Assembly: GCA_028703445.1 (NCBI GenBank)
Contig: JAQVMW010000001.1
Location: 62,001-126,000 of the forward strand
DNA length: 64,000 bases
Direction of reading: 5' to 3'
Source: Candidatus Peribacteraceae bacterium
GTDB lineage: Bacteria > Patescibacteriota > Gracilibacteria > Peribacterales > Peribacteraceae
A model generated the notes under the pieces. It did not search any database and had not been told where the DNA came from. It saw nothing but the letters and a program-made list of their open reading frames with translations. A program made the translations under genes and the position numbers. Shown here in pieces: positions 52,040-59,443 of this stretch (its first letter is position 1; the number at the start of each line of letters is the position of its first letter).

Positions 52040-52884
52040 GCCATCCCTTCCATCCTCGCTGGATTGAGGCGTGGGTCACTGCCCTGTCTCATTTTCAGCA
52101 TGGCAGAGGCGAGGATTTCTTCTACGAGATTTGCTCGCCATACAACGCCAATGTGACTGTCCAAACCATCTTCTTCAAAGTCTTCACCAATACGCAGTCT
52201 TCCCGAATAAACACCCAAGAACTTGTCGTTTACTCTGCCGTTCATCAAATTGGTCTGGCTGGTTCTGACGCTGCCGATGCGCCGCGCAATTACCATAGAA
52301 CCAGACATACTTGGTTTCGTTGTGCTGCTAATCAGAAAAGCGGGTAGCCCTTTCCAATCCACGGCAAAGTCGGTCGCCAACGCGCCATTGACCCAGATTG
52401 GCAATAAGCCACCTGCCGACTGCCCGAACGGGTAGCCGACGACCGTTACCTGTTCCGTGGGCAACAAGTCCATATCAGTATCTTTCAGGCTCAAATCCAA
52501 ATCGTTCGGCGCAATGCCCGTCGGATAGTTGGGAATTGGTAATGCGACGACATCAACTTGGTCAGCATGAGTAGGATGTTCAAACCATTGAGGTGTCTGC
52601 GCCGCGTCCAACAGTGGAACGCTGACGATTTTGCAGAAGTCCATGCTCATCATCGCCCTCAATTTGAAATTGAGCTTATTGGGTATTCCTAATGCCGCGT
52701 TGCCGACAACGACATGACGATTGGTGATAAGAAAAGGGGTTTCCTCGCTTTTCACAACAAAGCCCGTTGCTGTCCCAAGCTGCGTTTCATCTCGGAAAGG
52801 CGCGAGCATGAGGGGTATCAAGGATAAGCCGTCCACACCTATACCGCGTGGCGTTCCTTCGGTGGTTTGTCCGTTGGGTGTCAT
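52036..52884 (-). CDS. Trypsin-like serine protease
   Basis: 282 aa. His in GFVVKSEETPFLITNRHVV, Asp in QVDVVALPIPN and Ser in PSMSGSMVIAR give the usual triad order, although the Ser loop lacks the common GNSGGP. There is no signal peptide, so it acts in the cytoplasm or on phage/element proteins. Its ATG overlaps the stop of the recombinase tail (ATGA), which means it is translated together with the recombinase in the circular form. Confidence 0.8.
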   Translation of the reverse strand: MTPNGQTTEGTPRGIGVDGLSLIPLMLAPFRDETQLGTATGFVVKSEETPFLITNRHVVVGNAALGIPNKLNFKLRAMMSMDFCKIVSVPLLDAAQTPQWFEHPTHADQVDVVALPIPNYPTGIAPNDLDLSLKDTDMDLLPTEQVTVVGYPFGQSAGGLLPIWVNGALATDFAVDWKGLPAFLISSTTKPSMSGSMVIARRIGSVRTSQTNLMNGRVNDKFLGVYSGRLRIGEDFEEDGLDSHIGVVWRANLVEEILASAMLKMRQGSDPRLNPARMEGMA

Positions 52885-53363
52885 AGACGGGCATAATACC
52901 GCTCATCCATTTGTACTGGAACCACGAACCCTGTGAGCTTTATTTCCCTGCCAAGGTCTATAATGTCTTGCGCCCAATCCGTTCGCATACGTTCAAGGAT
53001 GGGGAGCCATTCTTGTGATTTGACACACTGTACGATCCCTGAGAAGGGACTTTTCAGGTTGTAGATGAGCTTTTCGCCCTTCACGCTCGCGTTCGCAAGT
53101 ACGAACCGCAGAAGACGGTTCTTTTGAGCGGCCTGCGAACGGGCGAAGAGGTCGGATGCGCGTTGCAGCAGTTCCAGCAGGTAAGAACATGAAATCAGGA
53201 ATGTCTCGTCGGCCTTGCTATGTGACCGCATTTCGTCGTGTAGTTGCTCTTCTTTGGACTTCATCTGCACGATCAGTTTGTCGTACTCGTCGTGGGTAAT
53301 TCCTCTGAATACCAAGAGCGTACTCGGCCTCTGATTCCATCGAACAAAGAAGAACACTGCCAT
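52881..53363 (-). pseudogene. Hybrid recombinase remnant: element 2 body + element 1 tail
   Basis: 160 codons match the last third of the element 1 recombinase: HDEYDKLIVQMKSKEEQL, FLISCSYLLELLQRASDLF, QKNRLLRFVLANASVKGEKL. At the core (codons WLP, 53001-53009) it passes into the natural recombinase C-terminus, ILERMRTDWAQDIIDLGRE. Upstream of 53363 the gene is lost. I read it as the right border of element 1 joined to a truncated recombinase of element 2. Confidence 0.8.
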
Positions 53364-53421
53364 TCAGAACAAGCTCATTGATTTTACTGAGTGCCTCTTT
53401 TGGTGACACTTTTAGGCGCAT
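53318..53421 (-). pseudogene. Fragment of a second MRLKVSPK gene
   Basis: The frame starts MRLKVSPKEALSKINELV, like the 306-aa gene of element 1, but after about 35 codons runs into recombinase sequence in another frame. A deletion of several kilobases inside element 2 explains this. Confidence 0.65.
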
Positions 53422-53517
53422 TACAACCTTGGGATCGCACCCATTATACATACCAATATTGCCATTCTGTCGCTTTTTCGACCTAGATTGCGGAAGTATT
53501 TCTGCTAACATCACCCC

Positions 53518-53635
53518 GTACCCAACGACGCAGGCTTCATGCCGTAGTTTTCCCTACGAGCAGAGCAAAAAGGGGCATCCTGCCTCGGTCAACGCTCTGC
53601 CACGATAGGGAAACCTGCGCGTCAACGTTGGGTAC
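53518..53635. repeat. 118-nt imperfect inverted repeat
   Basis: Outer arms GTACCCAACG and CGTTGGGTAC, then CAGG/CCTG, and inner arms TTTCCCTA/TAGGGAAA and GCAGAGC/GCTCTGC fold into one long stem with internal loops. It may be a remnant single-strand origin of element 2, because the intact element carries a rolling-circle Rep. No gene overlaps it. Confidence 0.6.
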
Positions 53636-53713
53636 ACCGAGTTTGGTGTCCCTTCTTGTCTTGTGGAAACCCACTCGAAGTCGCGATGAACAAGTGACGT
53701 TTCCCTCAAGGTT

Positions 53714-55482
53714 ATGGCAGGAATCCGACTCTTCTCTTCAGATCACAAAGAATGGCAAGTCAACAAATATTTGATTGTCGGTGTTCTCTTCTTGGCATGT
53801 ATGAAAGAACTTTGGGATTTGGTGTGGCGCATGTCCATTGAGTTTCATACGACAATTTGCTGCTCAGGAGTGGCATACATGATTAGCGGAAGAGGCATTC
53901 TCAACGGACTCATTCTTTACAAGGATTTGCTCGACGTGAAGGCACCCGGAGTGATCTTACTTGCAGCCCTCTCTCAGCTAATTACAGGCGATGAAAGGTT
54001 CATTTGGATACTGCAAATCATTGTGCTGCTTGCAGTGCCAGCCATCATGATGATTCTTGCATACCATGAAACGCGGACTTCTGATTGGTTCGAGCGATTG
54101 ACACTGATTGCCCTCTCTTTCCTTGTTGGATCTGCCTTCCTACTTTATGAAGTCGAACGTGCTGGGCGATTTGAAACTGAATCTTTCGGAACATTCTTCG
54201 CACTTCTTTATCTTCTCGTAATAGTTTGGGATAGGAAGAGAATGTCCTACCTGCGACTCGGACTCACTTCGCTCTTTATGCTTTGTACGATAGGAATGAA
54301 AGAGTCATTTTTGTTCATTCTGTTAGCGATGTGTTTGCTGCTCTCTCGTGATGTCTACTTCTTTCTTCGTTCTTTCCTCATTCCACTCGTTATCTCTCTC
54401 TCTTGGCGGGTGTGTTGATTCTTGCAGTTCTTGGCTATCTCTGGCCATATCTGACCATTTACTTGCCCACCGTCATAGCTGATCGTCTTCCTTCCGATCA
54501 CGGACTTCTCTTTCGTGGAATCATCATTATTCGCGTACTGAAAGATGTGGCGTGGTTTTCCCCGGTTCCGATGCTCGGCTATGCGATCTTCTACCTGTGG
54601 GCTGCTCACCCGTTCTTCAAATATCAGGAACGATGGAAGTATCTGATTCTTTCTGTGGTATCTATTGTCCTTCTTGCAGCTTTCTCTCATTTCTTTTCGC
54701 TCTACTGGCAACTGATTGAGAAGTTGCACTACTCGTTCCCACTGAAAGACGCATTCTTCATGCAACTGACACTCAAGTACATTGCATCAATCGTGGTGGT
54801 ACTTATTTCTCTTGGGATTCTGTTATTCAGATCGCAGGAACTTTTTTGGGGTGTTTTATTTTCATGCATCGCCGGGTATCTGGTTGTATTTGCTATTGGC
54901 TCAGGCGACTTCCATCTCAATCACTATCTTTTGGCTGTCCCAGCATACGCAGCAGTCTTCCTCATTTTCGTCGGTAATCGGAATCGAACCATCTTTGCTA
55001 AAGCTCTATTTTACCTCGCCATTTTTCCCATCGTCCTCATCCCGTTCTACCATCCAAAATTGCAGTACGACAAGAAGGTACAAGAAGCGAAAACCCAGTT
55101 CCAAGCCATGCAAAAAGCAAAAGTGGCTGCCAAGTATGCGGATGAAGTGATGGATCGTTGCAATCTCGCTCAATATTCTTCTCTTTCTACGGCTAGTGCC
55201 ATCACGCCATTTACACTGCATTCGCCCACTGATCTTGGTTTCACGCAGTCATCTTTCGCAAAAGATAAACCAGAACTACGAAAGAGATTTCTTGAGCGTT
55301 TGGAGGTGGCTCCCGTCGTCTTCGTCCCACCGGATTTTTTCCAAACCAATGACGATAAGGACGTTGCTGACTACCTACAAAATCAGACAACTGCGAAGCC
55401 GCCTTCCTGTGCTGAAAATATCGAACTTGATCGAGAGGGCATTATGCCCCTGTATAAGAAAACCACTATTCCTTCCCTTTGA
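53714..55482 (+). pseudogene. Polytopic membrane glycosyltransferase-like gene, split by a frameshift
   Basis: Two frames make one protein. 53714-54418 has membrane helices with ILYKDLLDVKAPGVILLAAL, the acidic outer loop of GT39-like enzymes; 54403-55482 continues with more helices and a soluble C-terminus. The switch is exactly in a (TC)5 tract (54393-54402): removing one TC joins both into about 590 residues. It is a pseudogene or a phase-variable gene. AT-rich cargo of element 2. Confidence 0.7.
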
Positions 55483-55522
55483 TAAGTTCGTATTCTTTGA
55501 CGCAAGAGCATATTACACCTCA

Positions 55523-55551
55523 TTGCAGCACTATAAATATAGTGATATAAT
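55523..55551 (+). promoter_or_regulatory. Promoter with operator for the Doc-type unit
   Basis: TTGCAG (55523-55528), 17 nt, TATAAT (55546-55551). The spacer is almost filled by CACTATA-AA-TATAGTG (55529-55544), a perfect inverted repeat, as expected for an autoregulated toxin-antitoxin unit. Confidence 0.75.
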
Positions 55552-55587
55552 AGTAAATCCGCTAGACTTTCACTCCCCACAATTGAT

Positions 55588-55782
55588 ATGTTTCAATCAA
55601 TCATGTGTCATCTGATGAGAATCAGAACTGGCAAGAGAGATGAAAGCGCTAATAATGTGTCTGCAAATTCTCGTGCTCTGAATAACTTGAGAGGGGCGAA
55701 GAAGACGAGAAGCTTTTCTGATCTCGATCGAAAACGCGATGAAGGGTTTGGGGACCTTATCAGAGCACTCTCTAAAGAGTAA
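55588..55782 (+). CDS. Small basic protein before the Doc-type gene, possible antitoxin
   Basis: 64 aa (MFQSIMCHLMRIRTGKRDES), Arg/Lys-rich and probably disordered, ending SDLDRKRDEGFGDLIRALSKE. It is not similar to Phd. It ends 9 nt before the Doc-type gene and shares its regulated promoter, so an antitoxin role is an inference from position. Confidence 0.5.
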   Translation: MFQSIMCHLMRIRTGKRDESANNVSANSRALNNLRGAKKTRSFSDLDRKRDEGFGDLIRALSKE

Positions 55783-55791
55783 TGTTTCTGA

Positions 55792-56307
55792 GTGGCTTTC
55801 GCATACATAAGTATTGGTGATTGTAAGGCTCGGTGTTTCCCATACATCAAGGAGAATTTGCAGTATGCAGAATCAGTACCATCTTATGAGAAAGATCAGG
55901 ACGGGATAAATGCCCTAGAAAGTATCTTAGAATTCGTAAAAAACGATAACTACTACTCCACATTTGCCGAGAAAGCCGCCTATCTATTTTGTTCTGTTGC
56001 GAACCGTCACGCATTCGGAAATGGCAATAAACGGTTATCAGCAACTCTGCTGCGATATTTTTTGGCAGATAATCATGTGAAGACAATCGAAGCTACTGCT
56101 GACCAATGGAAAGACGTAATGCAGGGGTTATTTCCATCTTATGCATGGAAATCAGTAGATTTAGGCGATGCATTTTACTTACTGCTCTACAACCTCGCAT
56201 TTGTTGCCGCAGATGGGCAACTGAGACCCGGAATTAGTTTTGACGCATGCAAAGGCTTACTCACCGCACTGTTCGAGAAAATCTTTGATGTGCCGAAGGA
56301 TTGCTAA
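55792..56307 (+). CDS. Doc-type Fic protein (toxin)
   Basis: 171 aa, GTG start. The active-site motif is HAFGNGNKRLSATLLRYFL, close to the Doc form HxFxNANKR rather than the Fic form HPFxxGNGR. Doc phosphorylates EF-Tu; Fic proteins AMPylate. The N-terminal part (YIKENLQYAESVPSYEKDQ) covers the target-binding flap. The 3' end overlaps the recombinase tail remnant on the other strand. Confidence 0.8.
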   Translation: MAFAYISIGDCKARCFPYIKENLQYAESVPSYEKDQDGINALESILEFVKNDNYYSTFAEKAAYLFCSVANRHAFGNGNKRLSATLLRYFLADNHVKTIEATADQWKDVMQGLFPSYAWKSVDLGDAFYLLLYNLAFVAADGQLRPGISFDACKGLLTALFEKIFDVPKDC

Positions 56308-56414
56308 GAATGAAGTGCTGGGAAAAGGAACGTTCCATCACGCACAAACTCTCTTCCCAGTTCCAATATATCCCGCATCCAATCCGTTCGCATATGTTGC
56401 AGAATGAGGAGCCA
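56304..56414 (-). pseudogene. Detached recombinase C-terminus (right border of element 2)
   Basis: Starting in the core, the frame reads FWLLILQHMRTDWMRDILEL and ends after a few more residues. This matches the recombinase tail at 53 kb. No recombinase body is attached. Confidence 0.7.
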
Positions 56415-56447
56415 AAATTTGATGCCACAGTCAAAATAGGGATGTCA

Positions 56448-56606
56448 TCAGGCCTTCGATTTTCGTGGCTGTATTTTCCAGTGCTTTCTGCTTTCCATGA
56501 CGAATTTCCCGGCATCAATCAGCCAATTCATCCTTTGCTCGGGAGTCGTCCCGTACTTGATGCGACGCAGTCGGTCCCGATCGATGGATGACGCGTAGTT
56601 CTTCAT
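56448..56606 (-). CDS. 52-aa partner of the nucleotidyltransferase
   Basis: MKNYASSIDRDRLRRIKYGT, then TPEQRMNWLIDAGKFVMES and a basic end. ATG overlaps the stop of the nucleotidyltransferase gene (ATGA), so both are translated together. The 'TPEQRMNWL' pattern is typical of short proteins that follow such nucleotidyltransferases. A toxin-antitoxin-type pair is inferred. Confidence 0.65.
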   Translation of the reverse strand: MKNYASSIDRDRLRRIKYGTTPEQRMNWLIDAGKFVMESRKHWKIQPRKSKA

Positions 56607-57091
56607 AGGCCTTTGTATTCTAGCAAAGTTGCAACATCCAGAGCATCTTTTTCTCGATCAGATTGCTTCTTCATACCGATAAGGTCATCGATTGAAACAA
56701 CCGGCAGAGAGAGACCCCAAACATCGATATTCAGCTGATTGACCTTGTAACGATTGAATTCCAGTGATGGTCCCACGATGACATCGATGCTATAGAGAGG
56801 TTCATTCGGATTGTAGAATGTGTAGGCAAGTAGATTCTTTTCGTTCGTCAATTTCAGCGCCTTCTTCTCGTCGCCAAGCTCATCCAGTGCGAGAGGAACG
56901 CGCTGCTCGTACCCCATCGCCTTCATGGCTTTCTTCATGGCCCGAAGGTTTTCTCTATCGAGAGCAAGCAGGATGTCGATGTCGTTGGTGAATCGTGGAC
57001 AACCAAGCAAGTTCATCGCTACCCCTCCGACAATGAGGTAGCACACTCCTGATGCATTGAGCATCCGGAAAATATGCTCGTAGGAATCCAT
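56603..57091 (-). CDS. AbiEii/MNT-like nucleotidyltransferase
   Basis: 162 aa. GVCYLIVGGVAMNLLG and RFTNDIDILLALDRENL give the polymerase-beta-type hG[GS]...DxD site; YSIDVIVGPSLEF carries the third Asp and IDDLIGMKKQSDREKDALD is the usual helix after it. The fold is shared with AbiEii toxins and MNT antitoxins. TATACT (57098-57103) lies 6 nt before ATG 57091, so the longer frame, which reads into a repeat, is excluded. Confidence 0.85.
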   Translation of the reverse strand: MDSYEHIFRMLNASGVCYLIVGGVAMNLLGCPRFTNDIDILLALDRENLRAMKKAMKAMGYEQRVPLALDELGDEKKALKLTNEKNLLAYTFYNPNEPLYSIDVIVGPSLEFNRYKVNQLNIDVWGLSLPVVSIDDLIGMKKQSDREKDALDVATLLEYKGL

Positions 57092-57172
57092 GCGGAGAGT
57101 ATAGGGAGAATTGCCCTGTTTTGCATTGAAAATTTCGTGGGCTAAAGTTGAGATGAATGACGGATGAGCGCA

Positions 57173-57200
57173 TTCGAATCCCGCCTGCCCTTCCGTAGCT
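57173..57200. repeat. 28-bp repeat, copy 1
   Basis: Identical to 58560-58587. It contains TTCGAATCC, like a tRNA T-loop, and both copies are followed at some distance by CGCCGAGCCAAT, which resembles the tRNA-Asn 3' end and att core. The copies may mark another pair of borders. Confidence 0.6.
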
Positions 57201-57325
57201 TTGTAGGAACCAGAGGGTTCAGCGCGCCGAGCCAATTCTTCGTTTTTCTGCTTTCAACAATATCTACCAACAATCAACGCAAGAATGCCATTCTGAGGAT
57301 TTTCGTGTAGCATCCTCTTGATCCC

Positions 57326-57985
57326 ATGAAAGCCAAAGCCTACAATAATAAAGCTAAACCCACTGCCCTCTCGCCTCACGGCGGGACGGCAGTTTTAGAA
57401 ACTCAACCGAAACGGGCAACCGTATTCGTGGACGGGAGCAACTGGTATCACAAGCTCAAGAAGCTCCTGAACGCGAATCACAATGCAACGAAAGACGAAA
57501 TGAAGCCGCCTGTTGATTTTGACTTGAGAGCATTCGTGAAAGAAATGACTTCACCCGACACTCTGACAGATATTCGTTACTACATCGGAAAAGTGCGACG
57601 CATCCGAGGCGATGACAAGAGTGAGTTGCTGTATGCGAATCAACAGAGGCTCATTGCCTTTCTGCAACAACAGCAAATCCAACTCGGCTTCGGCAACCTC
57701 ATTTCTTATCCCGATGGGTCGTACCATGAGAAGGGAGTGGACATCTTGCTCGCCGTTGAAATGATACGGCTTGGATTGGAAAAGAAGTACGATGTAGCGT
57801 ACCTGCTCAGTTCCGATACCGATCTTGTACCCGCCGTTGAAGAATGCAGACGACTTGGAAGAGAGGTCGTCTATGTCGGGTGTTCATTACACGGTCAATC
57901 CTTCGGCCTCACGAAAGCCTGCAACAGGACGATCCTCTTGCAGACCAAGGATGTCACGCCCTACGTCCCGCCGAAGCTTCTCTAA
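57326..57985 (+). CDS. NYN-domain (LabA/DUF88-like) protein
   Basis: 219 aa. ATVFVDGSNWYHKLKKLL, KGVDILLAVEMIRLGLEKK and YLLSSDTDLVPAVEECRRLG carry the conserved acidic residues of the NYN/PIN-like ribonuclease fold. It is probably a metal-dependent RNase. It is cargo of element 3 and may be defence- or RNA-related, which is inference. Confidence 0.85.
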   Translation: MKAKAYNNKAKPTALSPHGGTAVLETQPKRATVFVDGSNWYHKLKKLLNANHNATKDEMKPPVDFDLRAFVKEMTSPDTLTDIRYYIGKVRRIRGDDKSELLYANQQRLIAFLQQQQIQLGFGNLISYPDGSYHEKGVDILLAVEMIRLGLEKKYDVAYLLSSDTDLVPAVEECRRLGREVVYVGCSLHGQSFGLTKACNRTILLQTKDVTPYVPPKLL

Positions 57986-58122
57986 CCACTGCCATTTCAA
58001 TAGCTTCCAGCGTTGGCTGGTAGAAGAGTGATGAACCGTCTATGAACGGCTCAAGCTCTCTTCCAAGCTCAATGATTTCCTGCGCCCACTCTGTTCTCAT
58101 ATGTTCCAGCAAGGGGAAGCCA
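57954..58122 (-). pseudogene. Detached recombinase C-terminus (right border of element 3)
   Basis: From the core the frame reads GFPLLEHMRTEWAQEIIELG and continues to a stop at 57954. It matches the tails at 53.0 and 56.4 kb at both DNA and protein level. Its 3' part overlaps the NYN gene end. Confidence 0.7.
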
Positions 58123-58163
58123 ACCAAATTGCTAGAGACGCACTTTTTGCTATAATGAAATTT

Positions 58164-58451
58164 ATGAAAATGAATTTTTTCCCGAAATCTCTGTTAGGAA
58201 AGTGTGCGGTGGGGCTTGGTATCGTTTTAGTTGCGACGATTGCGCTTGAACTTCTTTTTGCAGCTGCCATAGGGGGAGACCCTGCTGTTATTGAAGCAAA
58301 TCCCCTCTTATCGATACTCGCCACCGCACTCGCTGTCACATTTTCTCTTGCTGCCCCGCTCTCTTCACTTTTTGGAATCATTACCATTATCAAAAATAGA
58401 GAATGGTCTGTATGTAAACCTTGGGGGTGTTATACGCCCTTACCCTTTTGA
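58164..58451 (+). CDS. Small membrane protein, probably frameshifted near its end
   Basis: 95 aa with two helices (AVGLGIVLVATIALELLFAA; LLSILATALAVTFSLAAPL). TATAAT (58151-58156) overlaps an earlier ATG and lies 7 nt before ATG 58164. After KNREWSV the frame soon stops; the -1 frame from about 58425 reads LGVLYALTLLMFIIGEF, a good third helix, and ends at about 58487. A base missing in the GGGGG run is likely. Confidence 0.6.
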   Translation: MKMNFFPKSLLGKCAVGLGIVLVATIALELLFAAAIGGDPAVIEANPLLSILATALAVTFSLAAPLSSLFGIITIIKNREWSVCKPWGCYTPLPF

Positions 58452-58736
58452 TGTTTATCATCGGAGAATTCGCTTTTCCACATTGACATTGCCGAATTCG
58501 AAAGGCAACCAGCCTGTGGAGGCCATCATGGACACAGAGACTCCTAGAAAGAGCGCACGTTCGAATCCCGCCTGCCCTTCCGTAGCTCCTGCTTGTCCTC
58601 CGTAGCCCTTCCTGCCGGCCGTAGTCGAAGCGAAGGCTGGGCGAAGGAGGAAGGAGCGGAGGAGTGTCCAGTACGCCGAGCCAATCCTGTACGAGCTCCC
58701 GAGTGATTGACAGAGGGAAGCACAATGAGTAACTTC
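58452..58736. other. Repeat-rich gap before the arsR operon
   Basis: It holds the possible end of the frameshifted gene, the second 28-bp repeat (58560-58587), GC-rich self-complementary runs (CTTCCTGCCGGCCGTAGTCG) and CGCCGAGCCAAT at about 58672. No gene is seen. Confidence 0.5.
58560..58587. repeat. 28-bp repeat, copy 2
   Basis: Identical to 57173-57200, and both copies are preceded by GAGCGCA. The spacing between copies is about 1.4 kb. Confidence 0.6.
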
Positions 58737-58757
58737 ATCAATGTTTGTTGATATAGT
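58737..58757 (+). promoter_or_regulatory. ArsR operator and -10
   Basis: ATCAA-N6-TTGAT (58737-58752) is the usual ArsR/SmtB operator layout and touches a TATAGT -10 (58752-58757). The ArsR ATG follows 12 nt later. The repressor should block its own operon. Confidence 0.65.
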
Positions 58758-58769
58758 TTTCTCGTACCC

Positions 58770-59096
58770 ATGATCAATCCCTCTTGCAGCTGCAAAACGA
58801 AGCGTGCGACTGCCGCTCTAGCAAAAACCGTTTCATTCATGCGAACGGTCGGTGACGAGAATCGCCTGCGCATCCTCTGTCTCCTGCAGGAAGGAGAACG
58901 ATGCGTCTGTGAAATCTGGCAACATCTCGATCTCCCCCAAAATCTCACGTCTCATCATCTCTCTGTTTTGAAGGATAGGGATCTCATCCGCGCACGGAAA
59001 GAGGGGCTCAAAGTCTTCTATTCCATCAATGAGAAGATCATGGCTCATCATCTTCATTCCCTCTCCCACTTCCTATGGCGAACGCATCGATCATGA
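58770..59096 (+). CDS. ArsR-family thiol-metal(loid) repressor
   Basis: 108 aa winged-helix protein. VGDENRLRILCLLQEGERCVCEIWQHL has the CVC metal site in the recognition-helix region, as in As(III)/Sb(III) sensors. QNLTSHHLSVLKDRDLI is the DNA-reading helix. A second Cys pair (CSC) is at the N-terminus. Its stop overlaps the next start. It controls the thioredoxin/permease genes. Confidence 0.9.
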   Translation: MINPSCSCKTKRATAALAKTVSFMRTVGDENRLRILCLLQEGERCVCEIWQHLDLPQNLTSHHLSVLKDRDLIRARKEGLKVFYSINEKIMAHHLHSLSHFLWRTHRS

Positions 59097-59440
59097 ACAT
59101 CGAAATCATCGGCTCCGGCTGTGCAAAGTGCAAGAAGCTGCACGAGTTGACAAAGGCCGCTGCAGCGGAACTCGGCTTGCAGACGGAAATCGCCTACAGC
59201 ACCGCTATCGAAAAGATCGTCATGATGGGCGTGATGTCGAGCCCTGTACTCGCGGTTAACGGAAGGCCCGTGCTGGTCGGCTCCGTGCCGGACATCCAGA
59301 CGATTAAGAAGCTTCTTTCTGAACACACGAAGCAGAAGGCCGAAAAAGAAGGCTGCTGCAGCGGGAAGGACTGCTGCGGCATCGATTGTTCCCCGAAGAA
59401 CCAACCTGAGGGCGGAGGTTGTTCCTGCGGTTCGTGCTGA
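59093..59440 (+). CDS. Small redox-active thioredoxin with Cys-rich tail
   Basis: 115 aa. MNIEIIGSGCAKCKKLHEL has the CxxC of the TM0996/MTH895 family, with MMGVMSSPVLAVNGRPVLVG as the cis-Pro part. The last 30 residues hold 10 Cys (EGCCSGKDCC, GGCSCGSC), an added metal-binding tail. The ATG overlaps the arsR stop (ATGA). It probably delivers or reduces thiophilic metals for the permease. Confidence 0.88.
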   Translation: MNIEIIGSGCAKCKKLHELTKAAAAELGLQTEIAYSTAIEKIVMMGVMSSPVLAVNGRPVLVGSVPDIQTIKKLLSEHTKQKAEKEGCCSGKDCCGIDCSPKNQPEGGGCSCGSC

Positions 59441-59443
59441 GCC

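Larger units (their letters stand above)
45912..53009. mobile_element. Element 1: intact integrative element in tRNA-Asn
   Basis: Bounded by the core GGGGAGCCA at 45912-45920 (tRNA end) and at 53001-53009. Order from the tRNA: serine recombinase, II/X Rep, SpoVG-like, a 64-aa and a 306-aa protein, XRE regulator (all minus), zinc-ribbon membrane protein and a small membrane protein (plus), trypsin-like protease (minus). At the right border lies the detached C-terminus of the recombinase, directly coupled to the protease. The element is visibly more AT-rich than the flanking genes. Confidence 0.8.
53001..56414. mobile_element. Element 2: decayed integrative element with cargo
   Basis: Bounded by the cores at 53001-53009 and GAGGAGCCA at 56406-56414. 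It keeps a truncated recombinase, the first codons of the MRLKVSPK gene, a large hairpin, a split membrane glycosyltransferase gene and a Doc-type Fic gene. At its right border lies a recombinase tail. The replication genes are lost. Confidence 0.65.
56406..58122. mobile_element. Element 3: reduced integrative remnant with cargo
   Basis: Bounded by the core at 56406-56414 and GGGGAAGCCA at 58113-58122, where a third recombinase tail is found. It contains a nucleotidyltransferase/52-aa pair and a NYN-domain gene. No recombinase body or replication gene is left. Confidence 0.55.

Noticed and set aside
57173-57240. tRNA gene at the TTCGAATCC motif
   Set aside because: No matching acceptor, D-arm or anticodon arm can be folded around it; it is only a tRNA-like fragment.
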